Of a stretch of 64,000 nucleotides of DNA, positions 8,932 through 16,742 are shown piece after piece. Made by a program: the position numbers and the translations under genes. This DNA is from Bacteroidota bacterium. GTDB lineage: Bacteria; Bacteroidota; Bacteroidia; Cytophagales; Cytophagaceae. The stretch is from the NCBI GenBank assembly GCA_023392125.1, contig JAEVZS010000029.1, positions 1 through 64,000 of the forward strand, written 5' to 3'. The stretch's first letter is position 1. Every line of letters begins with the position of its first letter. A model generated the notes under the pieces. It worked only from the letters and a program-made list of their open reading frames with translations, was not told the origin of the DNA and searched no databases.

Positions 8932-8988
8932 ATCAGTTGCAAACATATGCTATATTTTTACTCTTTCAAAGTATTGGACAAAAGAAAA

Positions 8989-9642
8989 ATGAAAGTAATA
9001 ATAACAGGAACCACCGGTATGATTGGCGAAGGCGTTTTGATAGAATGCATAGCCAACCCTCAAATAAAAGAAGTATTAAGCGTGAGCAGAAAGCCAACAG
9101 GAAAAAAGCACCCGAAGCTGAAAGAGCACGTTGTCGCAGATTTTCTGTCACTTAAAGAAGACAATGAAGTATTGAAAGGATATGATGCCTGCTTCTATTG
9201 CGCAGGAATAAGCGCCGTAGGAAAAACAGAAGAAGAATACAGGAAAGTAACTTATGATACAACCTTGCATTTTGCAAAGGTCCTGAATCCTAACCCGGGA
9301 ATGTCATTCATTTATGTGAGCGGAGGCGGAACGGACAGCACCGAAAAAGGCAAAATGATGTGGGCAAGAGTAAAGGGAAAAACAGAAAATGACCTGGCAA
9401 AGCTCCCATTTAAACAAGCATTCGGTTTTCGGATAGGTTTTGTAAAACCCGCTGCCGGACAACAATATGTCTTAAGCTATTACAAATACATTTCGTGGCT
9501 GCTTCCACTCATAAAAAACCTGTTTCCCTTTATGTACAATACCATGAAGCAGGTCACACAAGCGATGATTTATGTAGCCCGGCACGGGTATGAAAGTAAT
9601 GTGATTTATGTAAAGGACATTCATAAAATAAGCAAACAATAA
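8989..9642 (+). CDS. NAD(P)-binding epimerase/SDR-like protein
   Basis: 217 residues from the start at 8989, chosen because the Rossmann motif MKVIITGTTGMIGEG then sits at the N-terminus, as is normal for the family; the longer ATG at 8947 would fall in the promoter. The glycine-rich TGTTGMIGEG, an AG/YCAG segment (DACFYCAGIS) and FIYVSGGG in the place of the catalytic Ser support an atypical extended SDR. It is followed 5 bp later by a second SDR gene. The substrate is unknown. Confidence 0.75.
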   Translation: MKVIITGTTGMIGEGVLIECIANPQIKEVLSVSRKPTGKKHPKLKEHVVADFLSLKEDNEVLKGYDACFYCAGISAVGKTEEEYRKVTYDTTLHFAKVLNPNPGMSFIYVSGGGTDSTEKGKMMWARVKGKTENDLAKLPFKQAFGFRIGFVKPAAGQQYVLSYYKYISWLLPLIKNLFPFMYNTMKQVTQAMIYVARHGYESNVIYVKDIHKISKQ

Positions 9643-9647
9643 GTAAA

Positions 9648-10514
9648 ATGGGAAATAAAACAGTACTGATTACAGGAAGCACGGACGGTATCGGAAAAGT
9701 CACTGCAAACGCATTGGCAAAGCGAGGCCGTACCGTCATCATACACGGACGCAACAAAGTCAAAGCAGAAAAGGTGTGCGAGGAAATAAAGTCCGAAACT
9801 GGCAATGACAAAGTCGATTATGTGATTGCTGATTTGCTTTTGCTGTCAGATGTAAAACGAATGGCAGAGGAGTTCAAGAAAAAGTACAACAGCCTGGACA
9901 TTCTTATAAACAACGCAGGCGCTTTTTTCAATAAGCAAAGAGAAACTACAAAAGAGGGATTCGAAAAAACAATTACCCTTAACTTATTTGCTCCGTTCTT
10001 ATTGACACAGCAATTGCTGGATGCATTGAAAAAAAGCCCTTCTGCAAGAATTATTAATCTTTCTTCGGCCATGCACAAACGTGGCGGGAAGCCTGATTTC
10101 AACGATTTTCAGTTAGAGAAAAGTTACCAGCCCGCCAGAGCATACGGACTTTCGAAATTATACCTCATTTGGGTAACCAGACACCTGGCAAAGCAACTGA
10201 AAGAAAAGGGAATGACAAATATTACGGTCAATGCCTCACATCCGGGAGCCGTTGCCACCAATTTCGGGCAAGACGCAGACAAAGGGTTTCTAATCAATCT
10301 TATTTTCAGGATGGCATTGCTGTTTATGGACAAACCTGAACAAGGAGCAAGAACAAGCATCTATTTAGCGACTTCCGCCGAAGTTGAAAACGTTACAGGT
10401 AAATTCTTTAACAACAGGGAAAAAGAAGAACAAGCCGACGACAAATATTATTCGGCAGAAAACGAAAAAATTGTCTGGGATTACTGTATGAATATTGTCC
10501 GGCCCTATTTATAA
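9648..10514 (+). CDS. SDR family oxidoreductase (retinol-dehydrogenase-like)
   Basis: 288 residues. Cofactor motif TGSTDGIGKVTANAL (TGxxxGIG), NNAG at DILINNAG, catalytic Ser in IINLSSAMH, and YxxxK in AYGLSKLYLIW are all present, followed by SHPGAVATNFG. This is the pattern of classical SDRs similar to the retinol dehydrogenase/WWOX group. It would reduce or oxidise a lipophilic carbonyl or alcohol with NADP(H). Same operon as the preceding gene, presumably under MerR control. Confidence 0.88.
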   Translation: MGNKTVLITGSTDGIGKVTANALAKRGRTVIIHGRNKVKAEKVCEEIKSETGNDKVDYVIADLLLLSDVKRMAEEFKKKYNSLDILINNAGAFFNKQRETTKEGFEKTITLNLFAPFLLTQQLLDALKKSPSARIINLSSAMHKRGGKPDFNDFQLEKSYQPARAYGLSKLYLIWVTRHLAKQLKEKGMTNITVNASHPGAVATNFGQDADKGFLINLIFRMALLFMDKPEQGARTSIYLATSAEVENVTGKFFNNREKEEQADDKYYSAENEKIVWDYCMNIVRPYL

Positions 10515-10539
10515 AAGTCCTTAAGCATCACATTGTATA

Positions 10540-10792
10540 ATGAATGCTATTTTAGCAAAAAAAATTCTGTTTGTAAACTCCTGGGTTAGTTGCCTGACAA
10601 TACTTTCATATCAGTGCCCGATTGCGTATAATACATTTTAACCTGCAATCAAAACGGGCTGTAACCATTGGCGTGCTGATAACTCTGACAGGCTCAGCAG
10701 CGGCCATTATCGGAGCAGTAAAAAGTACCAGCGGTTTCATTGACGGACTTAGCATTGCAGGTGATTTATACTTGTTTTTGGCTTTTATTTAA
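10540..10792 (+). pseudogene. Possible decayed small membrane protein gene
   Basis: ATG at 10540 starts a short frame (ILAKKILFVNSWVSCLTIL) that stops at about 10640. An overlapping frame then continues as VTIGVLITLTGSAAAIIGAV and DGLSIAGDLYLFLAFI to TAA at 10790-10792. Both pieces look like transmembrane helices, and joining them needs one frameshift. I do not recognise the family. It could also be noise in an AT-rich spacer. The remaining intergenic sequence to 10894 shows nothing else. Confidence 0.25.
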
Positions 10793-10894
10793 GTGTTTCT
10801 TTCAGCCACCCACCTGTTGCAACCAGCACTGAAGTAACAATTAAAACAGGCGAAGAGATCATTTTTTACCTGTTTACATAATGAATTTTATTTT

Positions 10895-10911
10895 TTGCAA
10901 CAATGCTGCAT
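10895..10911. promoter_or_regulatory. Copy of the TTGCAACAnTGTTGCAA palindrome
   Basis: TTGCAACAATGCTGCAT matches 15 of 17 positions of the palindrome found in the lanA promoter (27661-27677). It lies 30 bp upstream of the thioredoxin-reductase-like gene. As a single copy it is weaker than the paired sites at 16681-16734 and 27632-27677. Confidence 0.45.
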
Positions 10912-10940
10912 AACATACTATTATTTATGTACCTTGTAGT

Positions 10941-11942
10941 ATGACAAGAAGAGACCTCATAAAACAGGGCCTGATGGCATCTGTGACCTTAGCGGTTTCT
11001 CATCCTTTACTTTCAGCAATATCAACTATATCTATGCCTGAAAACAACCAATTTGACGTACTTATCATCGGTGGCAGCTATGCCGGACTTTCTGCCGCCA
11101 TGGCGCTGGGTCGTTCATTACGAAACGTTCTGATCATTGACAGTGGTCTGCCCTGCAACCGACAGACTCCTCATTCACACAATTTTATCACGCAAGACGG
11201 TGAAAAACCGGGAGCGATAGCCGAAAAAGCCCGAGAGCAGGTATTGAAATACGACACCGTCCGGTTCCTGAATGACCTTGCCGTAGCCGGAAATAAAACC
11301 GAAAACGGCTTTAGGATCAGCACACAGTCCGGCCGCAGTTTTGAGGCGCAGAAACTGATCATTGCTACCGGAATAAAAGACACCATGCCCGAAATCAACG
11401 GATTTGCAGACTGCTGGGGTATATCGGTGGTACACTGCCCCTACTGCCACGGCTACGAATTACGAAACAGAAAAACCGCCATCATGGCCAATGGCGAAAG
11501 AGCTTTTCATATCACCTCGCTCGTCAGAAACCTTACCAGCGATCTCACAGTTCTTACCTCCGGCATAGCCGATTTTAAGGAAGATCAGCTCGCAAAACTA
11601 AGCCGGCACCGTATAAAAATCATCGAAACACCGGTTGCGGAAATTCTCCACAACAAGGGCTTCGCCAAAAACATACGCTTCCAGGATGGCAGCGCCATGG
11701 ATGTTGAAGGTATATACGCTGCCGTTCCGTTTACGCAACATTCGGATATTCCTCTTTCACTGGGCTGTACACTGACTGAGCAAGGCTATATTCAGATTGA
11801 CAACTTTCAAAAGACCAGTGTAGAAGGCATTTTTGCCTGCGGAGACAATTCCTCGATGATGCGCTCGGTCGCCAATGCCGTATATACCGGCAACATTGCA
11901 GGAGTAATGGCCAATAAGGAATTAACGGACGAGCGGTTCTGA
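10941..11942 (+). CDS. Thioredoxin-reductase-like FAD oxidoreductase with Tat-type signal
   Basis: 333 residues. The N-terminus TRRDLIKQGLMASVTLAVSH is a plausible twin-arginine signal; a shorter start at 11037 would give a cytoplasmic form. The core has the FAD motif VLIIGGSYAGLSAAMALG, redox-site-like HCPYCHGYE (CxxC), and the C-terminal IFACGDNSSMMRSVANAV. This fits the HcpB/gliotoxin-oxidase-like thioredoxin reductase relatives, which oxidise dithiols. The promoter region carries the palindrome shared with the lanthipeptide cluster. A role in thiol chemistry of the peptide is possible but only inferred. Confidence 0.8.
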   Translation: MTRRDLIKQGLMASVTLAVSHPLLSAISTISMPENNQFDVLIIGGSYAGLSAAMALGRSLRNVLIIDSGLPCNRQTPHSHNFITQDGEKPGAIAEKAREQVLKYDTVRFLNDLAVAGNKTENGFRISTQSGRSFEAQKLIIATGIKDTMPEINGFADCWGISVVHCPYCHGYELRNRKTAIMANGERAFHITSLVRNLTSDLTVLTSGIADFKEDQLAKLSRHRIKIIETPVAEILHNKGFAKNIRFQDGSAMDVEGIYAAVPFTQHSDIPLSLGCTLTEQGYIQIDNFQKTSVEGIFACGDNSSMMRSVANAVYTGNIAGVMANKELTDERF

Positions 11943-11978
11943 TCTGCTTCATTGTATAAACTCGAAAAGGTAAACACC

Positions 11979-12584
11979 ATGGCTGAATTTTGGGAGTCAC
12001 ACTTTAAGGAAAAGAAAGAAATGTGGGGACTGGAACCTGCGCTTTCTGCCATCATCACGAAAGATTTTTTTGTGGAGAAAGGCATACAAAACATGCTGAT
12101 TCCCGGTATCGGCTATGGACGAAACGCCCGGATTTTCGCAGAAGCAGGAATGTCGGTAACAGGAATTGAAGTATCTGAAACAGCGATTGCACTGGCCACA
12201 AAGCATTACGGCACCGATATGACAATCTATCATGGATCGGTAACCGATATGCCCTTTGACAATATGCTGTATGACGGAATTTTCTGCCATGCCCTGATTC
12301 ATCTGCTGGACAGCGGAGAACGGGAAAAACTGATCCGGGACTGCTATAATCAGCTCACAGAAAACGGATATATGTTTTTTTCAGCCATCTCCAAAGAAGC
12401 GCACACCTATGGTCAGGGCAGAGAGCTTGGCAAAGACCGGTTTGAACTGTTTGGCGGAGTATCTATGTACTTTTATGACAGAGCGTCGATCCACTCCGAA
12501 TTTGAACAGGCTGGCTTATTCGAGATTGAAGAAATTACTGATACCTATCCTTTTTTTCTGATAAAATGCCGGAAGACAACTTAA
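11979..12584 (+). CDS. Class I SAM-dependent methyltransferase
   Basis: 201 residues from the ATG at 11979, preceded by AAAGG; the TTG at 11952 is less likely. Motif I is LIPGIGYGRNARIFAEAG, then VTGIEVSETAI (acidic end of strand 2), and YDGIFCHALIHLL follows. The length and the N-terminal MWGLEPALSAIITKDFF resemble small-molecule (thiopurine/tellurite type) methyltransferases. It starts 37 bp after the reductase and is probably co-transcribed with it. The substrate is unknown. Confidence 0.8.
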   Translation: MAEFWESHFKEKKEMWGLEPALSAIITKDFFVEKGIQNMLIPGIGYGRNARIFAEAGMSVTGIEVSETAIALATKHYGTDMTIYHGSVTDMPFDNMLYDGIFCHALIHLLDSGEREKLIRDCYNQLTENGYMFFSAISKEAHTYGQGRELGKDRFELFGGVSMYFYDRASIHSEFEQAGLFEIEEITDTYPFFLIKCRKTT

Positions 12585-12624
12585 ACTGAAATTCTCTGAT
12601 ATTGCAAGAAACGACATATATATA

Positions 12625-12653
12625 GCAGGGAAATGGTGACATCATTTCCCTGC
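12625..12653. terminator. Hairpin between convergent genes
   Basis: GCAGGGAAATG (12625-12635) pairs perfectly with CATTTCCCTGC (12643-12653), loop of 7 nt. It lies between the convergent methyltransferase and DUF4625 genes. There is no long T run on either side, so termination strength is uncertain. Confidence 0.45.
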
Positions 12654-12668
12654 AACCAAGCCTGTCCG

Positions 12669-13460
12669 TTAACGGCTTATCTCAAAATATACGTTCCTGG
12701 TGGTATGATTCCCCGAAGCATCATATACCTGAACGGTAAAAGTATATTTTCCCGGAACGGGCGCCAACGGGAAATCATAAAGCAGTCTATAGTCCGCAGT
12801 CTGGCCGCTCTCGCCAAAATAATACTGCTCCACGGTATATTCTGTCCCTCCGGGATCACTATAGCTTATTTCTATCCGTCCACCCTGCAAATCGCTGTTA
12901 TCTGTTATACCAAGCGCAATTTCAACACTTGAACCGATCAGAATATTTTTTCGGATCTCCATCTCCGGCGGCGATATATCGGCCTGATTGATGACCTGCA
13001 GGCTATATACTGCCATGTCCGCTTCATTTCCTTGCTGATCCAGCGCCTGCAACATAAAGTGATAATCTCCGGCCTGAATATCATCCGGCACGACCAATTC
13101 TCTGACAAGGGTATAGTCTGTTCCCTCCAGTTGCTCAATCTCAATCAGCTGCCAGCGTTTTGCTCCGGCCACAGTACGATGACTGTGACAATCAAAATTG
13201 CTGTGGATATCGATCTTGTACTGGGCAAGCCCGGCGCGGGCTTTGAAATTGATTTCCATACGCAGCACCTGCGAAGTATGCAAGGGAATGACATGAGACT
13301 CTTCTGCTCCGCATACCATACCCGCACCTGCCTCCGGAGACAGCCTCAGCATCACAATCTGAGGCTTCTCGGGAAGTCCGGCATCCGGAAGCGGTTCCTT
13401 TTCCCGACATCCGGAAAAAAGCAGCAGTAAGGCTGCCTGAAAAAAAACACGTTTTAGCAT
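12669..13460 (-). CDS. DUF4625-like lipoprotein
   Basis: About 263 residues. The start at 13460 puts the lipoprotein signal (MLKRVFFQAALLLLFSGC) first; an ATG at 13484 is also in frame. Two Ig-like beta domains follow. The first includes HVIPLHTSQVLRMEINF and FDCHSHRT with Cys and His, the second TFTVQVYDASGNHTTRN. This is the pattern of the DUF4625 family of Bacteroidota lipoproteins. It is the last gene of a three-gene operon with two T9SS-sorted proteins and shares the promoter region opposite the lanthipeptide methyltransferase. A binding or envelope role is possible; function unknown. Confidence 0.65.
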   Translation of the reverse strand: MLKRVFFQAALLLLFSGCREKEPLPDAGLPEKPQIVMLRLSPEAGAGMVCGAEESHVIPLHTSQVLRMEINFKARAGLAQYKIDIHSNFDCHSHRTVAGAKRWQLIEIEQLEGTDYTLVRELVVPDDIQAGDYHFMLQALDQQGNEADMAVYSLQVINQADISPPEMEIRKNILIGSSVEIALGITDNSDLQGGRIEISYSDPGGTEYTVEQYYFGESGQTADYRLLYDFPLAPVPGKYTFTVQVYDASGNHTTRNVYFEISR

Positions 13461-13490
13461 CATTATGTATACTGACTTTAACATACAGCC

Positions 13491-14432
13491 TTATTGTGCG
13501 CTAAACCTTCCGGCCACAGCCCCTTTGTCTGTACGTATTATATACACATAGGCTCCCCGGGCAAAAGTGCTGAGGTCAATCGTAAGTTCGCTGTTACCCG
13601 CAGAGCGCATACCGGCACTGATCTGCCCGACAGGATGCCCTTGCACATCTGTAATATCGACGGTCACTACAGCAGACTCTCTCAAATACAATGGAAGCAC
13701 AATATAGCCCGAAGCCGGATTCGGATAAGGCGCGCTAAGACTCAGAGATCCGGACGATACAGTTGCCTTATCAAAGCCGGTAATACCAGTAAACTCGACA
13801 ACCGGGTACAATGCAAAATGCACCATATCCATGTCGGCCGGGGTAAAGTTCTGGGTGGCATAATCTCTCCATGCTACCGACGAATGACTGTGAAACTGAA
13901 GCACATTTCGTCCTTTGTCCGAAATCGCATTGGATGTTCTGGAGCCGTCCGGGCTACACAGCAGACCGATGGTATCACCGTCATAGCCTCCATGTGCGTA
14001 ATCATACAGATCCAGCGCTACAAAAAACGAATCGCTTACACTTACAGGAGAATCAAACCAGGTAGTCATAGCCTTGCCACTCAGATCCAGATCCCGGTAG
14101 GCTACCTCTTTTGCTGCCAGTTTGCCGGCAGGAAAACGGCTGGTACCCACTTCAAAAATATTGAAAGATACCTTATTGCCCGGATTGGCATACACGCCGG
14201 TCAGATGACTGATTACGCCAAGGACACGTGCTGAACCGGCAATAGTATACTTTTCGGCAAACTGCTGCCGGTAGTTGCTGTTATGCCCCAGATAATATCC
14301 CCAGCTGCCGGGACTGGTATAGGTATAGGCCACCAGCGATACATCTGCGGAGTGGTTACGCAATGTATCCTGTGCGTATGCACGAGAAATACATACGAAA
14401 GATATGACTAAAATCAATAAACGTATCATCAT
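13491..14432 (-). CDS. Secreted protein with T9SS type A sorting domain
   Basis: About 313 residues; the start at 14432 or 14429 places the signal peptide (MIRLLILVISFVCISRAYAQ) at the N-terminus. The middle (VSFNIFEVGTSRFPAGKLAA, SDSFFVALDLYDYAHGG) is a beta-sandwich-like region without a named domain. The final 80 residues (LSAPYPNPASGYIVLPLYL ... GAYVYIIRTDKGAVAGRF) are a T9SS C-terminal sorting domain, so the protein should be exported and attached to or released from the cell surface. It lies 6 bp upstream of the longer DUF4625 frame. Confidence 0.75.
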   Translation of the reverse strand: MMIRLLILVISFVCISRAYAQDTLRNHSADVSLVAYTYTSPGSWGYYLGHNSNYRQQFAEKYTIAGSARVLGVISHLTGVYANPGNKVSFNIFEVGTSRFPAGKLAAKEVAYRDLDLSGKAMTTWFDSPVSVSDSFFVALDLYDYAHGGYDGDTIGLLCSPDGSRTSNAISDKGRNVLQFHSHSSVAWRDYATQNFTPADMDMVHFALYPVVEFTGITGFDKATVSSGSLSLSAPYPNPASGYIVLPLYLRESAVVTVDITDVQGHPVGQISAGMRSAGNSELTIDLSTFARGAYVYIIRTDKGAVAGRFSAQ

Positions 14433-14464
14433 GGTATATAGGCTGTTTGGATTGGACAAAAGAC

Positions 14465-14492
14465 TTTAAATCCGGACCTCTCCGGATTTAAA
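14465..14492. terminator. Hairpin between two operon genes
   Basis: TTTAAATCCGGA (14465-14476), loop CCTC, TCCGGATTTAAA (14481-14492): a perfect 12-bp stem. On the minus strand it follows the Ycf48-like gene and precedes the next T9SS gene, so it could be a partial terminator or an RNA-processing site that sets relative expression. Confidence 0.5.
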
Positions 14493-14505
14493 ATCATAGA
14501 TCTGA

Positions 14506-16662
14506 CTATCGGTTAATCACCAGTTTGCGTACGCCCTCATTGCCCTCGTTACGGACAATGCATACATACATGCCGTTGGGTATCGTTGACGGAATCTGCC
14601 AGTGAAACGTATTGCCCCCGGTATGGGCCGATATTTTAAAAGAAGCCACTTGCTCTCCGCTCAACCGGACAATATCAATGACGGCTTCCACGCCGGCAGC
14701 AGCCATAAACTCGATATACACACTCTCTCCTGCCGGATTGGGATAGGCACTGACCTGCGACATACCGGCCGGTACATGGGATTTATTCAAAGCCAATACC
14801 TTGTTGTCCGAATAGTGCAGGATAGCCCCGCCGGCTCCGGATATCCAGCCGGTATTGATATCCAGAAAACTCAGGGAATAGGCAAAAGGTACTGTTTCAT
14901 AATCCCAGGTTTCGCCACCGTCTTCCGTAGTCAGCAAATATCCGTAGCGTCCTATGATATATCCCTGTCTGTCATTCAAAAACTGTACTTCGTACAGATC
15001 AATAGATCCGTCATTGATATCGGGGTACAAAAAGGTAACAGGACTGGTTTGCGGCACCCAGGAAACACCCCCGTCAGTCGTATGCAATATAGTGGCGCTG
15101 TCTCCTACGGCCCAGCCTTCTTCCGCATTGATGAAAAAGACCGAGTTAAGATTTCTGCCTGTACCACTGGTCTGAGCCCTCCAGGACATGCCATCGCTGG
15201 TATGCAGGATGACACCATTGGTTCCGCTTGCCCAGCCCTGAACAGGTGAAACAAAGTATAATCCTTTCAGCGCTTCCGCAGTCCCCGTATACTGGTAAAC
15301 CCAGGTAGCGCCCCCATCGGTCGTATGCAGGATATGATCCAGTGTGTCTCCCACAGCCCAACCCTGAGTGGTATTCACAAAATGTACCGCATGAATATGC
15401 TTACCCGTACCCGTATGCTGAACCACCCAGTCTGCTCCGCCATTGACAGTCCGTAGCATCATTCCGTTTCTTCCGGCAATCCATACATGACCGGCATCCG
15501 CCACCGCGATATCCAGCAGACGCTGATCTGTATTACTTTGTTGCTCAACCCAGGTCGCTCCGCCATTTTCCGTATACAATATAGTACCATCATCTCCTGC
15601 CGTCCATCCAGTGGTTTTATCTGCAAACCGGATACTGCGCAAGGCCACCTGAGTACCTTTTACCTGACTTTGCCAGTCGGTGCCGTTGTCTGTACGGGCA
15701 ATCACTCCGATACCCGCTGCAAATCCGTACTGAGCATTCAGCATCTTTACATCCAGTATGGTATTCCAGCCGGGTTCCTGATAGCTCTTTGTCCAGGTCA
15801 CACCGCCATCACTGGTAAAGTGAATTCCCCCGTAATTGTCAGAAACATATCCCTGCATGGCATCTAAAAAATCAATGCTCGTCAGATAAGTCCAGCGGTC
15901 CGGCCTTGGCTGCCCCGCGGTCTGCTGCCAGGTCTCTCCGCCATCGGTCGTCACAAACAGCGTATCATCCCGCTGTGCATAACCCGTAAGCGCATCCGGA
16001 AAATCAATGTCTGCAAACTCTCTGAAATTGAGTGAAGGATCGGGCGTGGTTTTCAGCGTCCAGGTTGCTCCGCCATCGGTGGTTTTGAATAGTTCATTGT
16101 TATGCCCTGCTGCGAAACCGGTATGGGCATCCAGAAAATACAGTGTACTGAATCCGCCCTCTGAGAATGATCCGTGCGCCTGCTCTGTCCAGCTGTCCCC
16201 GCCGTCGTCTGTCCGGACGATCACCGGAAAACCATCAGCAAGACCGGCAAGCCAGCCTGTACGCTCATCGGCAAAAAAAACCGCGGAAAACTGAGGCGAA
16301 GTCAGCCCTGTCGACAAAGGCTGCCAGTTGGCTCCGCCATCGGTAGTCTTTAGCACGGTACCCTGCAGACTGACAATCCAGCCCGTACGCTCATTGATAA
16401 AAGAGCTGGCGAGAAAACGCTCCCGGACTCCGTTATTCTTTATTTCCCAGTACTGCCCGCCATCGGTGGTTTTCAGCCATTCTCCGTTGTCGCCAAACAC
16501 ATATACTGTATGGACATCAAATACTTCACTGGTCCAGAATGTGGTAGATCCGGGAAGGGGATTCTGCCAGGTCCACTCCGGCTGTCCATACACCAGCGAT
16601 GTCATAATCAGCAAAGTCCACATGATTATGAATGTCTTCCGATCAGGTAATCGTCTTTTCAT
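14506..16662 (-). CDS. Secreted Ycf48-type beta-propeller repeat protein with T9SS sorting domain
   Basis: About 718 residues from the start at 16662, where MKRRLPDRKTFIIMWTLLIM forms a signal peptide; an ATG at 16704 would overlap the operator. The body consists of about a dozen repeats of roughly 45 residues with HTTDGGATWV / KTTDGGANWQ motifs and GWAVGD turns, the Ycf48/BNR sialidase-like propeller type. The last 85 residues (SQVSAYPNPAGESVYIEF ... GMYVCIVRNEG) are a T9SS sorting domain. Probably a surface-exposed or secreted scaffold or binding protein. It is first in a three-gene operon and divergent from the lanthipeptide methyltransferase across an operator-bearing 80-bp gap. Confidence 0.85.
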   Translation of the reverse strand: MKRRLPDRKTFIIMWTLLIMTSLVYGQPEWTWQNPLPGSTTFWTSEVFDVHTVYVFGDNGEWLKTTDGGQYWEIKNNGVRERFLASSFINERTGWIVSLQGTVLKTTDGGANWQPLSTGLTSPQFSAVFFADERTGWLAGLADGFPVIVRTDDGGDSWTEQAHGSFSEGGFSTLYFLDAHTGFAAGHNNELFKTTDGGATWTLKTTPDPSLNFREFADIDFPDALTGYAQRDDTLFVTTDGGETWQQTAGQPRPDRWTYLTSIDFLDAMQGYVSDNYGGIHFTSDGGVTWTKSYQEPGWNTILDVKMLNAQYGFAAGIGVIARTDNGTDWQSQVKGTQVALRSIRFADKTTGWTAGDDGTILYTENGGATWVEQQSNTDQRLLDIAVADAGHVWIAGRNGMMLRTVNGGADWVVQHTGTGKHIHAVHFVNTTQGWAVGDTLDHILHTTDGGATWVYQYTGTAEALKGLYFVSPVQGWASGTNGVILHTSDGMSWRAQTSGTGRNLNSVFFINAEEGWAVGDSATILHTTDGGVSWVPQTSPVTFLYPDINDGSIDLYEVQFLNDRQGYIIGRYGYLLTTEDGGETWDYETVPFAYSLSFLDINTGWISGAGGAILHYSDNKVLALNKSHVPAGMSQVSAYPNPAGESVYIEFMAAAGVEAVIDIVRLSGEQVASFKISAHTGGNTFHWQIPSTIPNGMYVCIVRNEGNEGVRKLVINR

Positions 16663-16680
16663 ATTATCTATACTATTTAA

Positions 16681-16734
16681 TTGAAACATTGTTGCAATAT
16701 ACAACCTGTTTTATATATTGCAACAATGTTTCAT
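16681..16734. promoter_or_regulatory. Divergent promoter with 20-bp inverted repeat and two palindromic operators
   Basis: TGAAACATTGTTGCAATATA at 16682-16701 is repeated exactly in inverted orientation at 16714-16733, with a 12-bp spacer. Each arm contains an imperfect copy of the palindrome TTGCAACAnTGTTGCAA (16681-16697, one mismatch; 16718-16734, two mismatches). The sites flank the start regions of the divergent T9SS operon (start 16662) and the methyltransferase (start 16743), which points to joint control. Confidence 0.65.
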
Positions 16735-16742
16735 AAACAAAA

